Shown: positions 20,576 through 32,660, numbered from the stretch's first letter. The stretch: 64,000 nt of DNA from Oscarella lobularis (GCF_947507565.1 NC_089193.1:930001-994000), one strand, 5' to 3'. A program made the numbers and translations. The notes: generated by a model not told the origin, from the letters alone.

Positions 20576-23500
20576 TCAAAGACGCATACCTTCCACATTA
20601 AGCCGACTGTCATTACTTTTCATTCTCCGACAAACAGAAGACAGTTGCCTGCCGAGTTGCTCAGAGACCCACTCGATAACCAGTTCTTCCTCACTCAAAT
20701 GACGCGACTCCGTGTGGCAACTTTCACGAAGGATTCTCTTTTGACGAGAAAGAAACGTCTTTGAAAACGAGGTTGGAAATCAAATAATTTAAGCAAGCGG
20801 TATAACGTCACACACCTTTTCCATTTCCGCTTTAAGAGTATCGATGTCCCTCTTTGTGATTGGTTCGTCGAGCTCCTTCTCTTCGACAGCGGCTTTATAA
20901 TTGGCCAGAAGACTTTCTCTAACCATCAAGTCAGAACGACGCAATTCTCTTCTAATCTTCATCTTCGTCTCACTGCTCTCTTCCTGAAAATAATTTAAAA
21001 TCAATAAATACATTTTCGACGATAGATCTAGCCTTTCTCCAGCCACACACGACGGAAATGACGTAGGCGACCGAGACGCCAAAAACATATAAGAGACTGA
21101 GAAACGAAGGAGCAAGCGGAGAATGATGCAATTCCGTAATTATTTCCGCTTTCAAGAACACCCATTGCGACTCCGCCTGATCCTAAAGGAAAACACGTAG
21201 TCTATATTAATTAAGCAGTCAATTGCAAACGTCACACCTCAGAATTTTGATAGGCATTCGAAATCACAGCAATGAGCATATTTAGAAGAATGATTGACGA
21301 CAAGACCAGCCATACAACAGCCCAGATCATTGTAAGAACATTCGCTGCAGAGTAAACCGGCCTAATAGCGATTCCCAATTGTTCCGGGGAAGCCAAGTTA
21401 ACCATGCTCAAGAAAAGAATTTGAAGGACACCTCCAAATCTGAAAAAGCAAAGAAGCGTGGGTCAAAGCAAAATATTCATGACACTCTCACGTTTGCCAT
21501 CCCATGGGTAGTTTCTGATATAAGGCCTCTGCAATCGTTAGGCACGACAAATTCGACGCGTTGGCGGGCAAAATTTTCGAACACCGACCCTCGAACCCCA
21601 CAATTCCGTTTATATTCTTAAAGGCGACGCCGAAAGCGAGTAGGACGACGACGAAGAAAAGCAGAAAGCTGACGAGCGGATAAAACATTCGCCGAAACGA
21701 GATGACCATGGGACCGAAGTAAGGAAAGAGCACCATGAAAAATAGAACGCGAAAGCTGGCGGCAAGAAAAAGAAAAGCGAACAGAATCGACAACGCACTT
21801 TCAGCTCCAATAGATGATGCAAGCGACGACGACATGAGAGCGAAACGTAGAGCGAAGACGACGATCAGCGACAGAATCATGCATATGTCCCAACTGTTCG
21901 CAATTTGCGCGAAGTATACGCGCGCACTCTGCATTCGCAACTGACCAATTTCGTAAAGAACTTTGCTGACGAGTTCAATAAGGAGTAGCCACTCGACGGA
22001 CGATAGATGAGGGTCTCGATAGTGGCTAGGTGCGCCCGTGTCTCCGGATCCGACGAAGAGCAGAATGCAAAAGATGAAGTGATCAATTCCCTGCGCGGCG
22101 TAGTAGACGACTCCCGCGCGGCGCTTGCCCAAGAGAAATTCCTTGGCGACAATTTCGTACTCGCTTCGATAACGAGGCAAGATGTAGAAGAGGAGGACGA
22201 ACGGAAACGCGACGAAACGAACGAAGAGCATGAGAAGGTCAAAGAAAAAGCGAGCGACCGTCGCCAAGCGACTACCCAACAGCCCGCGACGACGAACGGA
22301 CGAAGAAAAGAACATCCTGTCGAGACATAGCTGGACTTCCGAATTCAAAAGAAACTATATATAAGCGAGAATCACATGTTAATTATCAATTAATTAAATT
22401 AATTAAATTAATTAACATATTAATTAATAATTATTAAGTGCGTATTTACCTCTTTTTGGTTATTGTCCAAGGCTGCGGGTATCGCTCTCATGAGGACGGT
22501 GTCGCTGCTGCCAACCGCTGCCAACTCTCTGGCAAAGTTTACCAACTTATCGCTTAATTCCACCCACAATCGCTTCTCCGACGGTGCGACGTATTGAGAG
22601 CTTCGCTCAAAAAACGCGCTCACTTCCAACGCCGTCAGAATTGGATTCGCCGATCGTGCGATGACGTCGGGAGTCGACACGGCGACGGCGACGTCGTACG
22701 AAATCTCTGTCGTCGGCAACTTGCCGCCGGCTCGAACGAGACTCGCTGCGACGTCGAGATTTCGCGTCGATTCGCTCATGACCAAATCGAGGGCCGTGAA
22801 ACCGTCGGCGTCGACTTCGTTCAAATCAACGCAATATTCAATAAGCGAATCGACGACGGTTTTTCTCTGAGAGCCGCCCTTGACGGCAATGTGAAGCGGC
22901 GTTCGACCCCGCTCGTCTTTCGACGACAAATCGACGCCGTGGGCTTCGGCGGCGTCGAGTAGCGGAATCGAACCGAGAGCCGCCGCGCGATGGGCGAGCG
23001 TCTCCTTCTCCGGCCACGACTCGACAACCGGATTAGCACCGTAGTCGATAACGAGTTTCGTCTTCGCTTCGGCGTCGCGAGACGACGAGAGGGCGTCGAA
23101 CACGGGCCTGGTAAACGAATTCATCCAGAGTTCGTCACTAAGGCTATTCCACTTGGAAAGCAATACCTAAAAAAGGATCAATAGTTAATTAGTTACGTAA
23201 TCCATCGACTTACTTCCAAGAAGGCTGCCGATCCCTGACGAAGAGTATTCGTCAGAAGCGACTCTTTTTCTCGTCGTAGAACGCCCAATGCGACGGAACG
23301 CAGACAATCGAAAAGATCGCCGACTCCGTTCGAGTCCGAGTGGCGAGAAAGACAATCGAGAGGCGTACCTCTGATTGTGTTCCACGACGTAAGAGACGCT
23401 CCCGCCTTGACGAGACACTTCAAGCAGGCCGGATCGACGACTCGATCTTCATCGAGCTAAGAAGCGAGATTTTTGCATGGTCACCGTGCATGCAGTTCAA

Positions 23501-23849
23501 TTATTATTACTAGGCAATGGAGAGGAGTCATTGACGCGCAATCGGGTTTGTCCAGCGCGTCGGCGTCCGGCGTTCGATCGACGAGAAGCCGAAGCACTTC
23601 GACGGGACCGCCGACTGTCGCGCACACGTGAACGGCCGTCTGGCCCTTTTCGTCGACTTTGCTCGGATTGTGACCGGACTCGAGCAGCCGTTGAACGCCT
23701 TTAAATTCAAAAGGATCATCCCTCGAAAATAACGATGTTTATACATGATAGGGTGCACCATGTATTAGATCCACGGTAGCAAGCTCTTTTTCGAGCAATA
23801 TCTCGTGAAGTGGGTAGGATGATTGAAGAGAATGGGACTCCTGCGACAT
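20576..23849 (-). CDS. TRP-like channel with N-terminal ankyrin repeats (copy B)
   Basis: A leftward gene of nine exons: 23849-23759, 23698-23511, 23456-23214, 23166-22450, 22354-21492, 21439-21238, 21182-21033, 20983-20816 and 20758-20576. The lengths sum to 934 codons with matching phases. It starts MSQESHSLQSS. Residues from about 30 to 410 hold ankyrin repeats (GQTAVHVCATVGGPVEVLRLL, GRTPLHIAVKGG, GFTALDLVM). The membrane domain begins near FVRFVAFPFVLLFYILPRY and includes YFGPMVISFRRMFYPLVSF (S4-S5 to S5) and the S6-type IILLNMLIAVISNAYQNSE typical of TRP channels. A charged helical tail (EELVIEWVSEQLGRQLSSV) ends the protein. It should be a tetrameric cation channel. The subfamily (TRPC, TRPA or other) is uncertain. 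The exon ending GWRK is followed by a GC donor (AAAG|GCTAGA), placed by alignment with copy C. Confidence 0.85.
22376..22438. repeat. AATTAATT-rich tract in TRP copy B intron
   Basis: A run of overlapping TTAATTAA and AATTAATT units fills most of the intron between the ankyrin and transmembrane exons. Similar tracts occur at the same intron of copy C (26050-26105), near 26893, 31914, 16655 and elsewhere in introns and spacers. Confidence 0.7.
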
Positions 23850-24239
23850 CGTCCTAACGTATGAAGTTCCGGATCACAACAACGGCCTCCGGGACATAAA
23901 ATCAGCCATGGTTCTCCTCCCTGTCGATAATAGACATTTACGGCCTATCAATGTCTCTACGATCTTCGATCTTCATATGAAAGCCCTTGGATTGCTCCTC
24001 CTTCGGTTCATACTGTATTCTACCCGTTTCGTGTACCTTCTCTTGGCTCTAGAGCAGCTGCGACGAGAGTAAGTCAAACAGAAGAGAGAGAAATGACAGT
24101 CCAGCACAGAGAGAGGAGAGCCATTTTCGAAGCTCCCGTACAAAGTAGGCACGTGCAAAATAACAACTTGTACCAAAAACATCACAGCTACTTCTAATTT
24201 TCAGTACAGCGTACTACAACATTTTGTGCAGATTTCTAC
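23850..24239. other. Spacer between TRP copies B and C
   Basis: About 390 bases that should hold the copy B promoter. No exon or strong motif was recognised. Confidence 0.5.
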
Positions 24240-27200
24240 TCAATCGTGATTCTCAAGAAGGTCGCCGCTTATCTCGATTTTCCGCCTCACAGAAGAGAGC
24301 CGTCTGCGCAGATGATCACAGACCCAATGGGCGACATTCTCTTTCTCATTCTCTACGATGACATGATCGCGACAACAAAAGTTAGATCTTCGATTCGAGG
24401 CGAGAGCCTGCAAAAAACAACAGCAACGGCAAGATTAAGAATTGAGAGAGATTCAAAAAAGTAAGTGTAGTGCAAACCTCCATGACTTCTGCTCTAAGTG
24501 CATCGATGTCACCCTTTGTGACTGGCTCTTCTTTATCCTTTATCTCTGCCACCGCTTTGAAGTTGGCCAGAATATTGTCTCTAATCAATATGTCAGAACG
24601 ACGTCGATCTCTCCAAAGCGCCACTTTGTTCTCGTAGCTCTCCGTCTGCAGAAAGAAATGATATTAGAGTTCACAGGAAGTAATTTTGGGGGGGGGGGGG
24701 GGGGGGGGTGACGACTGACCTCTTTCCACCTGCACAGCAATGAAATTATGCGAGCAATTGCCATGCCAAAGTAATAGAACAAATTAAGAGGTGACGTAAC
24801 GACTGGCGAATTATTAATTTCCGTGATTATATCCGCTTTCATGTACACCCATTCGGTCTCTGCGTTGTCCTAAATTGAAACGTTTGTAAATTATGTTTGT
24901 CTATTACAAAACTTTCACAAACTTCAGAATTCTGATAAGCATTAGAAACCAAAGCGATGAGCATATTAAGAAGCACGATTGCCGACAAGATTAGCCAAAA
25001 AACGCCCCAAGTCATTGCCAGGATTTCTTCGGTAGTGTAAGAGGTGCTAGCAGTGATTCCCAATTGTCCGGCGGAGCCCATGTTAACTGTGGTCAAAAAG
25101 AGACTTTGAAGTATAATATCCAACCTGTAAAAAGTACTATTAATGTCGTTTACGTCGCTTTCTTCTGCTCACCTTTGCATGTTTAAAGGAATTGAATTCA
25201 GCGCCCCCTGAAACGTTGAGAAGCACGAAATATTCGACGTCGCATTGACGGAAGGCTGACACCAGGAATTAAATAACCGAATTGCAAAAATGTTCTTATA
25301 CGAGACGCCGAACGAGAGTAAGATAATGGTGTACAAAAACAGAAAGCTGATCATCGGAAAGATCAATCGTCGAGCCGATAGAATCATAGGACCAAAGTAG
25401 GGAAAGAGCATCAAGTAGAAAAGAAATCGAAAGCAGGCAGCGAGAAAAAGAAGCGCGTAGAGAACAGCCAAAGAACTTTCGGTCCTGACAGATGCATGAG
25501 CAGAAGACATCAAACTGAAACGCATACCGAACCCGATGATCAGCAACAAAACAATCGCTACGTCAGTGGCATTGGAAACCTGCGTGATGTAGACACGCGC
25601 ACCTTGCCGTCGCAACTGACCTAGTTCGTAAGCAATTTTTCCAACGAGGAAGACAATAGTTACTTGCTCGAACGACGATAGTTGCGAGTCTCGATAGTGA
25701 CTGGGAGCGACTTGGGCTCCGGCTCCGAAGAAAAGCAAAAAGCATAGATAGAGGTGACTTAGTCCTTGTAGAACGTAATAGATGACGCTTCCGTATCGCG
25801 CTTCGGCTTTGACGAAATCGTGCGCGATCGTCTCGTAGCGCTTCCCGTAGCGAGGTAAGATGTAGAAGAAGAGGACACAGGGAAAGAAGACGAGTCGAAT
25901 GTGAAGCATGAAAAAGGCGGCGAGAAAACGAGCGATATTGACGAAGCCAATCGACGACTGCCCGAGACGACGACGACGACGAACGGGCGGACGAAAGAAG
26001 AGATTGTCGAGACACAAGCCAACTTTCGAACTCAAAAGAAACTAAAAAAGAATTAATTAATTAATTAATTTTTAGTTTCTTTTGAATTAATTAATTAATT
26101 TAATATTTTGATTAAAGAGGATACCTTTGCTTGGCGATTTTTTAAGGCGACCGAAATCGCCGTCGTCATGACGTCGTCGTTACTTCCGCCCACCGTTGAT
26201 AGGTCACTGGCGAAACTCACCAAATTATCGCTCAATTCCAACAACGACTTCTCCTCCTCGTCCGAAGTGACGTATTGACACGTACGCTTTACGAACGCGC
26301 CCACTTCCAACGCCGTCAGAATCGGATTCACCGATCGCATGATGACGTTGGGATCCGATAGAGCGATGACGACGTCGTACGGGACATCTGCCCTCGGTAA
26401 CTTACTTCCGGCGCGAATGAGACTCGCCGCCGCGTCGAGATTTCGCGTCGGCGCGCCGACGGCGATATCCAACGCCGTGTCGCCGTCGTCGTTCTCGTCG
26501 TTCAGAGACGCAAAATTTTCAATTAAAAAATCGACAATGGCTTGCTTGTCTCGACCTCCTTTGACGGCAACGTGAAGCGGCGTTTGCCCGCTGTCGTCTT
26601 TCGACGACAAATCGACGCCGTTCACTAAAGCCGCTTGAAGAAGCGTCATCGATCCGAGAGCGACGGCGCGATGGACGAGTGTTTGTCGGTGGGGCCACAC
26701 CTCGACGGCGGGATTGGCGCCGTTATCCAGGACGAGTCGAGTTTTCGCTTCGGCGTCGCGAGACGACGAGAGGGCGTCGAACACGGGCCGCGCGAGCGAA
26801 GTCGTCCACAAGTCGTCGCTGAGACTATGCCAATGGGAAAGCAATAGCTAAGACATGAAGAAATCATAGAGATATGGTTAGTACATCATTATTTAATTAA
26901 TTAAAAATCCTACTTCTAAAAAGGTCGCTGAGCCCGTTTGAAGTGTTCTCTTTAAAAGGTACTCCTTTTTTCGACGTAGAACGCCCAATGCGATGCGAAG
27001 AAGACAATTGAATAGATCATTGACGCCGTCTGAGTGACGACAAAGGCAGTCGAGTGGAGTGCCTTTCGTTTCGCTGACGATCGTCAGAGACGCTCCGGCG
27101 TCGACGAGACACTTCAAGGAGGCCGGATCGACGACGCGATCTTCGTCAAGCTGTGAAATAAATTGATAGAGGAAAAGTTCGATCGCGCCCCCCACTCTCA

Positions 27201-27538
27201 TCTCCTCACGAGACAATGAAGAGGAGTCATGGATGAGTTATCAGTCGCGTTCAGCGTCTCTACGTTGGTTTTCTCGACGAGAAGTTGAAGTACTTCGATA
27301 GGACCGCCGACTGCGGCGCACACGTGAACTGCTGTCTGGCCGTTTTCGTCGACTTTGCTCGGATCGTGGCCGGATTCGAGAAGACATCGAACGGCTGTAA
27401 AATCAAGAAGTTCGTCGCTTTCTGAGACGATGTTGTCTGCGTTGTACCGTTGATCAAATCCACTAAGGCGAACCCTTTTTGCTTCAATATGCGCTGAAGT
27501 GGATGAGACGTATGGAGAGTAGGAGAATCCTGCGACAT
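24240..27538 (-). CDS. TRP-like channel with N-terminal ankyrin repeats (copy C)
   Basis: A leftward intact paralog of the gene at 20576-23849 with the same exon layout. The start is MSQDSPTLHTSHPLQR at 27538. Ankyrin exons include GQTAVHVCAAVGGPIEVLQL, then an exon starting LDEDRVVDPASLKCLVDAG, then a large exon with GQTPLHVAVKGG and GDTALDIAV. The membrane exon runs from LLSSKVGLCLDNLFFRPPV (about 26040) to PLNMQR (25169) and contains YFGPMILSARRLIFPMISF. The S6 exon has AIVLLNMLIALVSNAYQNSE. The following exons carry WVYMKADIITEINNSPV and the helical tail ending SGDLLENHD-stop at 24240. The donor that is GC in copy B is GT here (GAG|GTCAGT). No break was found. It is probably a plasma-membrane cation channel, and the ligand or stimulus is unknown. 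Its 5' end faces the NLR gene at 28048. Confidence 0.87.
24688..24708. repeat. Run of 21 G in TRP copy C intron
   Basis: An uninterrupted G run (C run on the coding strand) lies inside the short intron after the exon encoding LLCRWKE. It could form a G-quadruplex. Its exact length may be unreliable in sequencing. Confidence 0.8.
26033..26081. repeat. Hairpin over a splice acceptor in TRP copy C
   Basis: CAAAAGAAACTAAAAA and its exact complement TTTTTAGTTTCTTTTG flank an AATTAATT tract. One arm includes the acceptor and first bases of the exon encoding FLLSSKVG on the minus strand. A transcript could fold the acceptor into a stem. The arm inside the intron looks like a copy of the acceptor region. 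Confidence 0.65.
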
Positions 27539-28026
27539 AGTCCGAGCCTTATTGGGGCAACAATGAGCCAAATATAGCTGGGTAACACCTAAAGAAGTAA
27601 TTGTTCCGGATCTCTGCCTCGGTTGCGAACTAGAGCTGCAAGACGGTTCAATTCTCTTTCTAATACCTGCTAAGAAAATGAACAGCGACAGCCTTCATTT
27701 TCCCTACAGGTATCCTAGGCAGGAGCTTCGAGACAGAGAACGGGGTCATTTTGCAACCATGACAGACACATAACTGGCAAAAGAGTGTCAAATAAACTCA
27801 TCCCAGCTATATCGCACCTGTCTGCTGCTTGGTAATACCGCCGAATTGACAATTGACTAAGACGAAGATGCGCGGCCATCTTTTTTCGCGTGCGCTACGG
27901 AGCAACAGTAGATTCATATATTTTCCGCCCCTCTTTCCAGGGAGCAGTATCCCTGTTCATTGTTTTACGATTGACAATTTTGTATTTTATTGCCATCTCA
28001 AAAAGAAAGAAAGAATCAACGGGGAC
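27539..28026. other. Divergent promoter region between TRP copy C and NLR gene 1
   Basis: About 490 bases between two start codons facing away from each other. No exon was found. It must contain both promoters. No clear TATA box is visible. Confidence 0.5.
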
Positions 28027-28045
28027 TGCACGTGAGTCACGTGCA
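28027..28045. promoter_or_regulatory. Perfect palindrome with two E-boxes and an AP-1-type core
   Basis: TGCACGTGAGTCACGTGCA is a perfect 19-bp palindrome. It contains CACGTG twice and the AP-1/bZIP core TGAGTCA in the middle. It ends two bases before the ATG at 28048, and a second TGAGTCAC overlaps that ATG. Function as a bHLH or bZIP site is inferred from the motifs only. Confidence 0.5.
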
Positions 28046-28047
28046 AG

Positions 28048-31000
28048 ATGAGTCACTCCTGGGGAATCCTCGGGGAAAACTCCATGGCGAAAGAGTCTAG
28101 AGCCATTTCTGGTGCGTTTTCTCTTGTTCCTAGCCTAATCGACACTTCTATTCTGGCAGAAAGTGACATCACAAAGGTCGCGGCCGTCATTAGACCACTG
28201 TGCGTCGGAGAAGATCCCTGGCCCGGGGAGATTTTTGCGTCGCGATTAGGCATGCCGTCGGAAAAAGCTGAAGAGATTTTTGCTAGTGGAGTCGGGACGG
28301 CGAGGAAGCGCGGCGGAGAAAAGTTGTCGAAGCGGCTGGCCGAATGGATGCACACGCACCAAGTTCAGATAGCGGACGCTGCAGAGAGCGCCTTCTTAGC
28401 CGGCTTCAAAGACGTCGCTTGTAACCTAATTCGAGTCCATCATACGTCTTTGGGTGAGACGGTGACTAATTACTTTCGTCATCACGTGATGATTCTTAAT
28501 AGATAACGAGGCCATAGTGAAGCTCATTAGAAAAAGATTTCATCTTCCTGATAATCTGGCCGCCCTTCCTAAAGAGCAATTGCTCCGAATGGTTGTTGGA
28601 GGAATTCCGCAGTCTTTCATCAGTGGTCAACAACGGTCAAGGCATCGCAGATGGAAAACAATTCTACAGTCTCTTGGAGCAAAGGTGAATCCAAGCCCTC
28701 ATACTCCAAGCAATGTATGTCAAGCCCTTTGCAACTGGAGCAAAACCGGCCGCGATCCTGCAGACAGAGTGCGCGAGTTGTGCGATGCTCTTTGCAAAGT
28801 TGGCCACTTCAGTGCAATCAGGGAACTTGTTTTGCAAGGTAACAAAACCTGGCTGAACTTGTTTGATTCTTGCTGATTCACTCTACTGTATATAAACAGG
28901 TGCGCCAAGAAGTGCCGAGCAACAGAGATCAGCCTTGCCACTATCTGATTCTGTTTTGAATCTGATTCAAGTTCCTAACGAAGACAAGCATCTAGTTGGC
29001 AGAGACGAAGACGTTAGAAAATTGAGAAAATATTTAGAAGACAATCATCTCGTTCTTGTTCACGGCTTTCCAGGAATAGGGAAAACATCCTTGGTGACTA
29101 AACTAGCTCATGAAGTTTGCAGCGAGTACGGCGCTGTTGTGTTTATAAAATGCTCCAGCTCTTCCGCTTTTGGCAATTCCCTGACTAAAATTTGCAGAAG
29201 CTTAGACCAACAAAAAGTGCTTCGGTCTGTTAGTCAATCTGAGTTGATTGAATACATGAGATACTGGCTGACGCATCAGGAAGAAAAGACGTTGCTTATT
29301 TTCGACGGTTTGAACGACCTTGAACAGGAATCCAAAGACGTGTCTACCAAAATTGAAGCTCTCCTTCTTTCAGGCATTTCTGATCAAGTGTTTTGCCTCT
29401 TTACCTCTCGAAAAGAAGTGGAGAAAATGGAAAATCTACGTGTTCACAAGGTTTACCCTTTAGAACCGCTCAGCGAAGCAGAGGTGGCGAACATGCTTAT
29501 TGAGAGATGTGGAGCTAGCAAAGAAGATCAAAAGGAAAGAGATGCAGCCGCTCTCATAGCTGCTAGAGTTGAGGGAATTCCCCAGCTTGTTGATTTAACA
29601 GCAAACGCAATTAAACGAACAGGCGTTCCTCTTTCCGTTTACAGGGATAATATGAAGCTAAAGAAAGAAGTTGGTCTGCTTGATAGAACTGAAGAAGGTT
29701 ATAAGAACACAAGGCAGCTCTACAGACAAATAATTACGGAAAACGCCAATACACCGGCTCTTAAAGAATTACTGCTCGTGTTTGCTTTATCTGATTATCC
29801 AGAGCCTCTTCCTGTCGATTTATTTGCCATGGGCGGTAGAAACCTTCCTGATTGCGCTCTAAAAGAGGAATACCGCAAGGAGAAAATGAAATATTCGGTA
29901 CCCGAAAATGAAACAAACGAAGACGCTTTTACCATTCTCACAATGATGTATACGAGGCTGCTCTTGGAACTGCAAAAGTCTCACCTAATTTACTACAACT
30001 ACACTAAACGTTCTGCGTGGATGCACTCTGCAATAAGCGAAGAAATACAAGAATTGGCTAAAAGTGAATGGAAGGATTGCGCGCCTGAAGGTCATGGACT
30101 AAATATCCTATCGAGTCTGCTCACAACGACGTATGAAGCTGAAAGAACAGACAAAGCTCTAGTGTACGAGGCTTTGGTTCCTCACACATTCAAATTCATA
30201 GCGAATATGGATCAGCAAAAACGCCCAGTCAACCCTCATCTTTTATTAAACGTCGGCAAAATGACGTCACTGCTTGGTCGTTTTGAAGAAGCAAAAGATC
30301 TTTTAGAAAGGTGTGAGAAGCTCTGTCAAAATGAAAAGAATGACTTCAGAGGTAAAACATTGCTGAACCTTGGCACTGTTTACCGCCGGTTGGGGCTACT
30401 CTCTGATGCAGAACGCCTCCTACTCGAAGCCCGTGGAGTATGGGAAGGCAGTTCTTCTTCTTCTTCTCTTAGAGAAGCAGATACGGCGTACGCGGACGTG
30501 CTAATGGACGTGAGCGAGTTCCAGAAGGCCTACACATTGCTAGAGGAAATCAGGCTAGAAAACGTCACTGACTTCGGAACCTATTACGGAAGCAAGGGAA
30601 GAGCCTGTTTCGGTCTTAAAAAGTACACTGAAACAATACAGTGGTTCAATAAGGCTCTTAAACAATTAAAGGATACAAATGAATACAAGCACGGATTATT
30701 CAATGCATACGTTCAGTTGGCAGAAGCCGCTAAACATCGGCCTGACTGTGCTGCTTTTCGGAATCGTTTAGACGAGTGTTATGAAGCGATGGAGAAAGTA
30801 AGATCTACACGCGGTCCAAGTCATCGATATGTTGCTTTTTTTCAACGCGAAATTGCTCGGTTAGAACATCGATTTTCTGAACATTGTTCAACTGAAAGCG
30901 TACTTCCGTCACTTACAAAAGCCTTTCGATTGGCCTTAGACTCTCTAAAGAGCCACATCAAAGTTTTTGGAAAGCAACACCAAAAGGTTGCAAAATCGTC

Positions 31001-31331
31001 CGATATTATTGCAAAAGTGTGCAATACCTTAGCTGGTGGCAAAGGATATCACGCTGCTCAATTTAACGAATGCAAACGTCTGGCTTTGAACAGAGCGATT
31101 CGCAACTATGCAATCATCGAATGTGATACGTTTCCAGAAGTTAAGGAAATCCTTAGGGAACTTCACGAAGATACGCTCCGTGAGGACTTCATAGGTGAGG
31201 GTCTGGAGAACAGCAGCGGTCACAGTTCAGAAAATATGACAGAATTAGCGATGCAATCAGATGAGCCGCTCGGCGAACTCGGAGAATTACTGAAAAATGC
31301 ACTGGACCTTTATAAAGAAGACGATGACTAA
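28048..31331 (+). CDS. NLR gene 1: novel N-terminus, NB-ARC, TPR (STAND NTPase)
   Basis: Four exons (28048-28111, 28160-28453, 28503-28838, 28900-31331) give 1041 codons with consistent phases. Exons 1-3 (about residues 1-230) are helical and occur as two blocks, one around SDITKVAAVIRPLC to KRLAEWMHTHQ and one around IRKRFHLPDNLAALPKEQLL to CDALCKVGHFSAIREL. They look like death-fold modules (DED or death-like), but I cannot assign them. The NB-ARC has Walker A GFPGIGKTS (from residue 287), Walker B TLLIFDGLND, the sensor-like VFCLFTSRK and GIPQLVDLTANAI. The C-terminal half contains TPR-type repeats (GRFEEAKDLLERCEKLC, GKTLLNLGTVYRRLGLLSDA, GLKKYTETIQWFNKAL). Such proteins oligomerise on ATP binding to signal in innate immunity or cell death, so an intracellular sensor role is inferred. 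Confidence 0.88.
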
Positions 31332-31689
31332 TTACCACCACTGTCACTTACGGTTATTGTCACAAATCAGGTACCGGTATAATGAACATCGTCGCTTGGT
31401 ATAAAGCGGCGTCGCGGAGTGTTCCTGACGAGAGAACGACGCGCATTCAGGGCAGTTAATTAACCAGGACACCCTTCCCGCCGAGTCGTTTTTTTTTTTG
31501 CCTTTCGAGATTAATGGACTGTTTCTTGAAATATATTATAGGCAAGAGAACAGCTAAGTTATATTGAAGTAGTTAGTTGATGAAAGAGGGCGCGAGCAGC
31601 GACGGTTTGACATGGGTAGGATTGTGTAGCGCAATCCGGTCAATTGTTTCGTGGAAAAGACAATTAACGAACCGTTACGAGAATCCTTA
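31332..31689. other. Spacer after NLR gene 1
   Basis: No exon seen. It has a poly-T run near 31491-31500 and no AATAAA close to the stop. Confidence 0.4.
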
Positions 31690-31865
31690 GGGATCTGACT
31701 TCGTGAAGCAAAGGTCCGTGAGGAATTTATAGACTCAACATATCAGAGGACAACAGCGGCCACGGTTTAGAAAATACGACAGACATAGCGGTGGGTGGAA
31801 TCAATCAGCTGCACCGCCCTAGGTGAAAAATGCACTGGACGGTTATAAAGAACTGACGATCATCA
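31690..31865 (+). pseudogene. Decayed copy of an NLR 3' end
   Basis: The sequence CCGTGAGGAATTTATAG to GAAAAATGCACTGGACGG follows the last about 150 bases of NLR gene 1 (31177-31325: GTGAGGACTTCATAGG, then GAAAAATGCACTGGACC) with many substitutions and small gaps. Stops break the frame. It marks the 3' end of an older duplicated NLR unit. Confidence 0.65.
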
Positions 31866-32024
31866 GGCTGGTACAACTCAAGCAGTCATGCTTCCATATA
31901 GGAAACTGTGCTTTAATTAATTAATTAATTGTAGCATTAGTGAATATATCGCGTATATCCTACCGATTGAGCGAATTGTTCGTGCTGTTCATCCAAATTC
32001 GTGTTCTAATGGAATATTTTAGGC

Positions 32025-32660
32025 GTGTGAGCAGCCCGAATTTAGTCCTTTGGAATTGTTAAAATACATGATGTCACGCTACTGGCTGAGGGATCCGAAT
32101 GATAAAATTTTGCTTATTTTTGACGGATTGAGTGACGTCGACTTTGAAGTCGTATCTGAAAAAATTGCAGCCCTGCTTGGCTCATATGACTCTGAAAAAC
32201 TTCACTGCCTCTTTACTGCCCGAAAAGTCGAGAACATAAAAAAGCTGAAAATTAGGAAAGTTTATGAACTTGAACCGCTTAAGGCAGACGACGTCAGAAA
32301 CATGCTCATCGAAAGATGTGGAGCTGACGGGGAGGACGACAACGAAGTATCTGCTGCTGACGTTATAGCCAGCAAATTAGGAGGAATTCCCCATCTTGTC
32401 GATTTAAAGGCAAACGCTATTAAACAAACCGGCGTTTCTCTTGCTATTTACTGTAAAAGAATGGCGCTGAAAGGGGACCTCCGTGCACTTGACGACGCCA
32501 AGGAAGACTTCGAGGAAGGAAAGCAAAGCTACAGAAAAATAATTACTGAAAACGTCACTTCCCCGTCTCTTCGAGAATTGTTGCTGGTTTTGCTTATTCT
32601 GATTTCTCAGAACCTGTTCCTTTAGACATGTTTACCATCGGTGTGTAGGAATTGTAGGGA
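32025..32660 (+). pseudogene. NB-ARC fragment of a fourth NLR gene
   Basis: The fragment opens in the middle of an NB-ARC domain without a Walker A: LKYMMSRYWLRDPNDK, KILLIFDGLSDVDFEVV (Walker B), LHCLFTARKVENIKKLK and GGIPHLVDLKANAIKQTG. It follows the NLR family to SLRELLLV, where one T fewer than expected in a T run shifts the frame and gives a stop at 32625. The correct frame continues for about ten more residues (SDFSEPVPLDMFTIG) and then ends in unrelated sequence. It has neither N-terminal exons nor TPR repeats. It resembles NLR gene 2 more than genes 1 and 3. Confidence 0.8.

Noticed and set aside
21735-23184. Several rightward frames of 60-120 codons across TRP copy B
   Set aside because: They lie antisense to well-supported TRP exons and have Arg/Asp-rich shadow composition.
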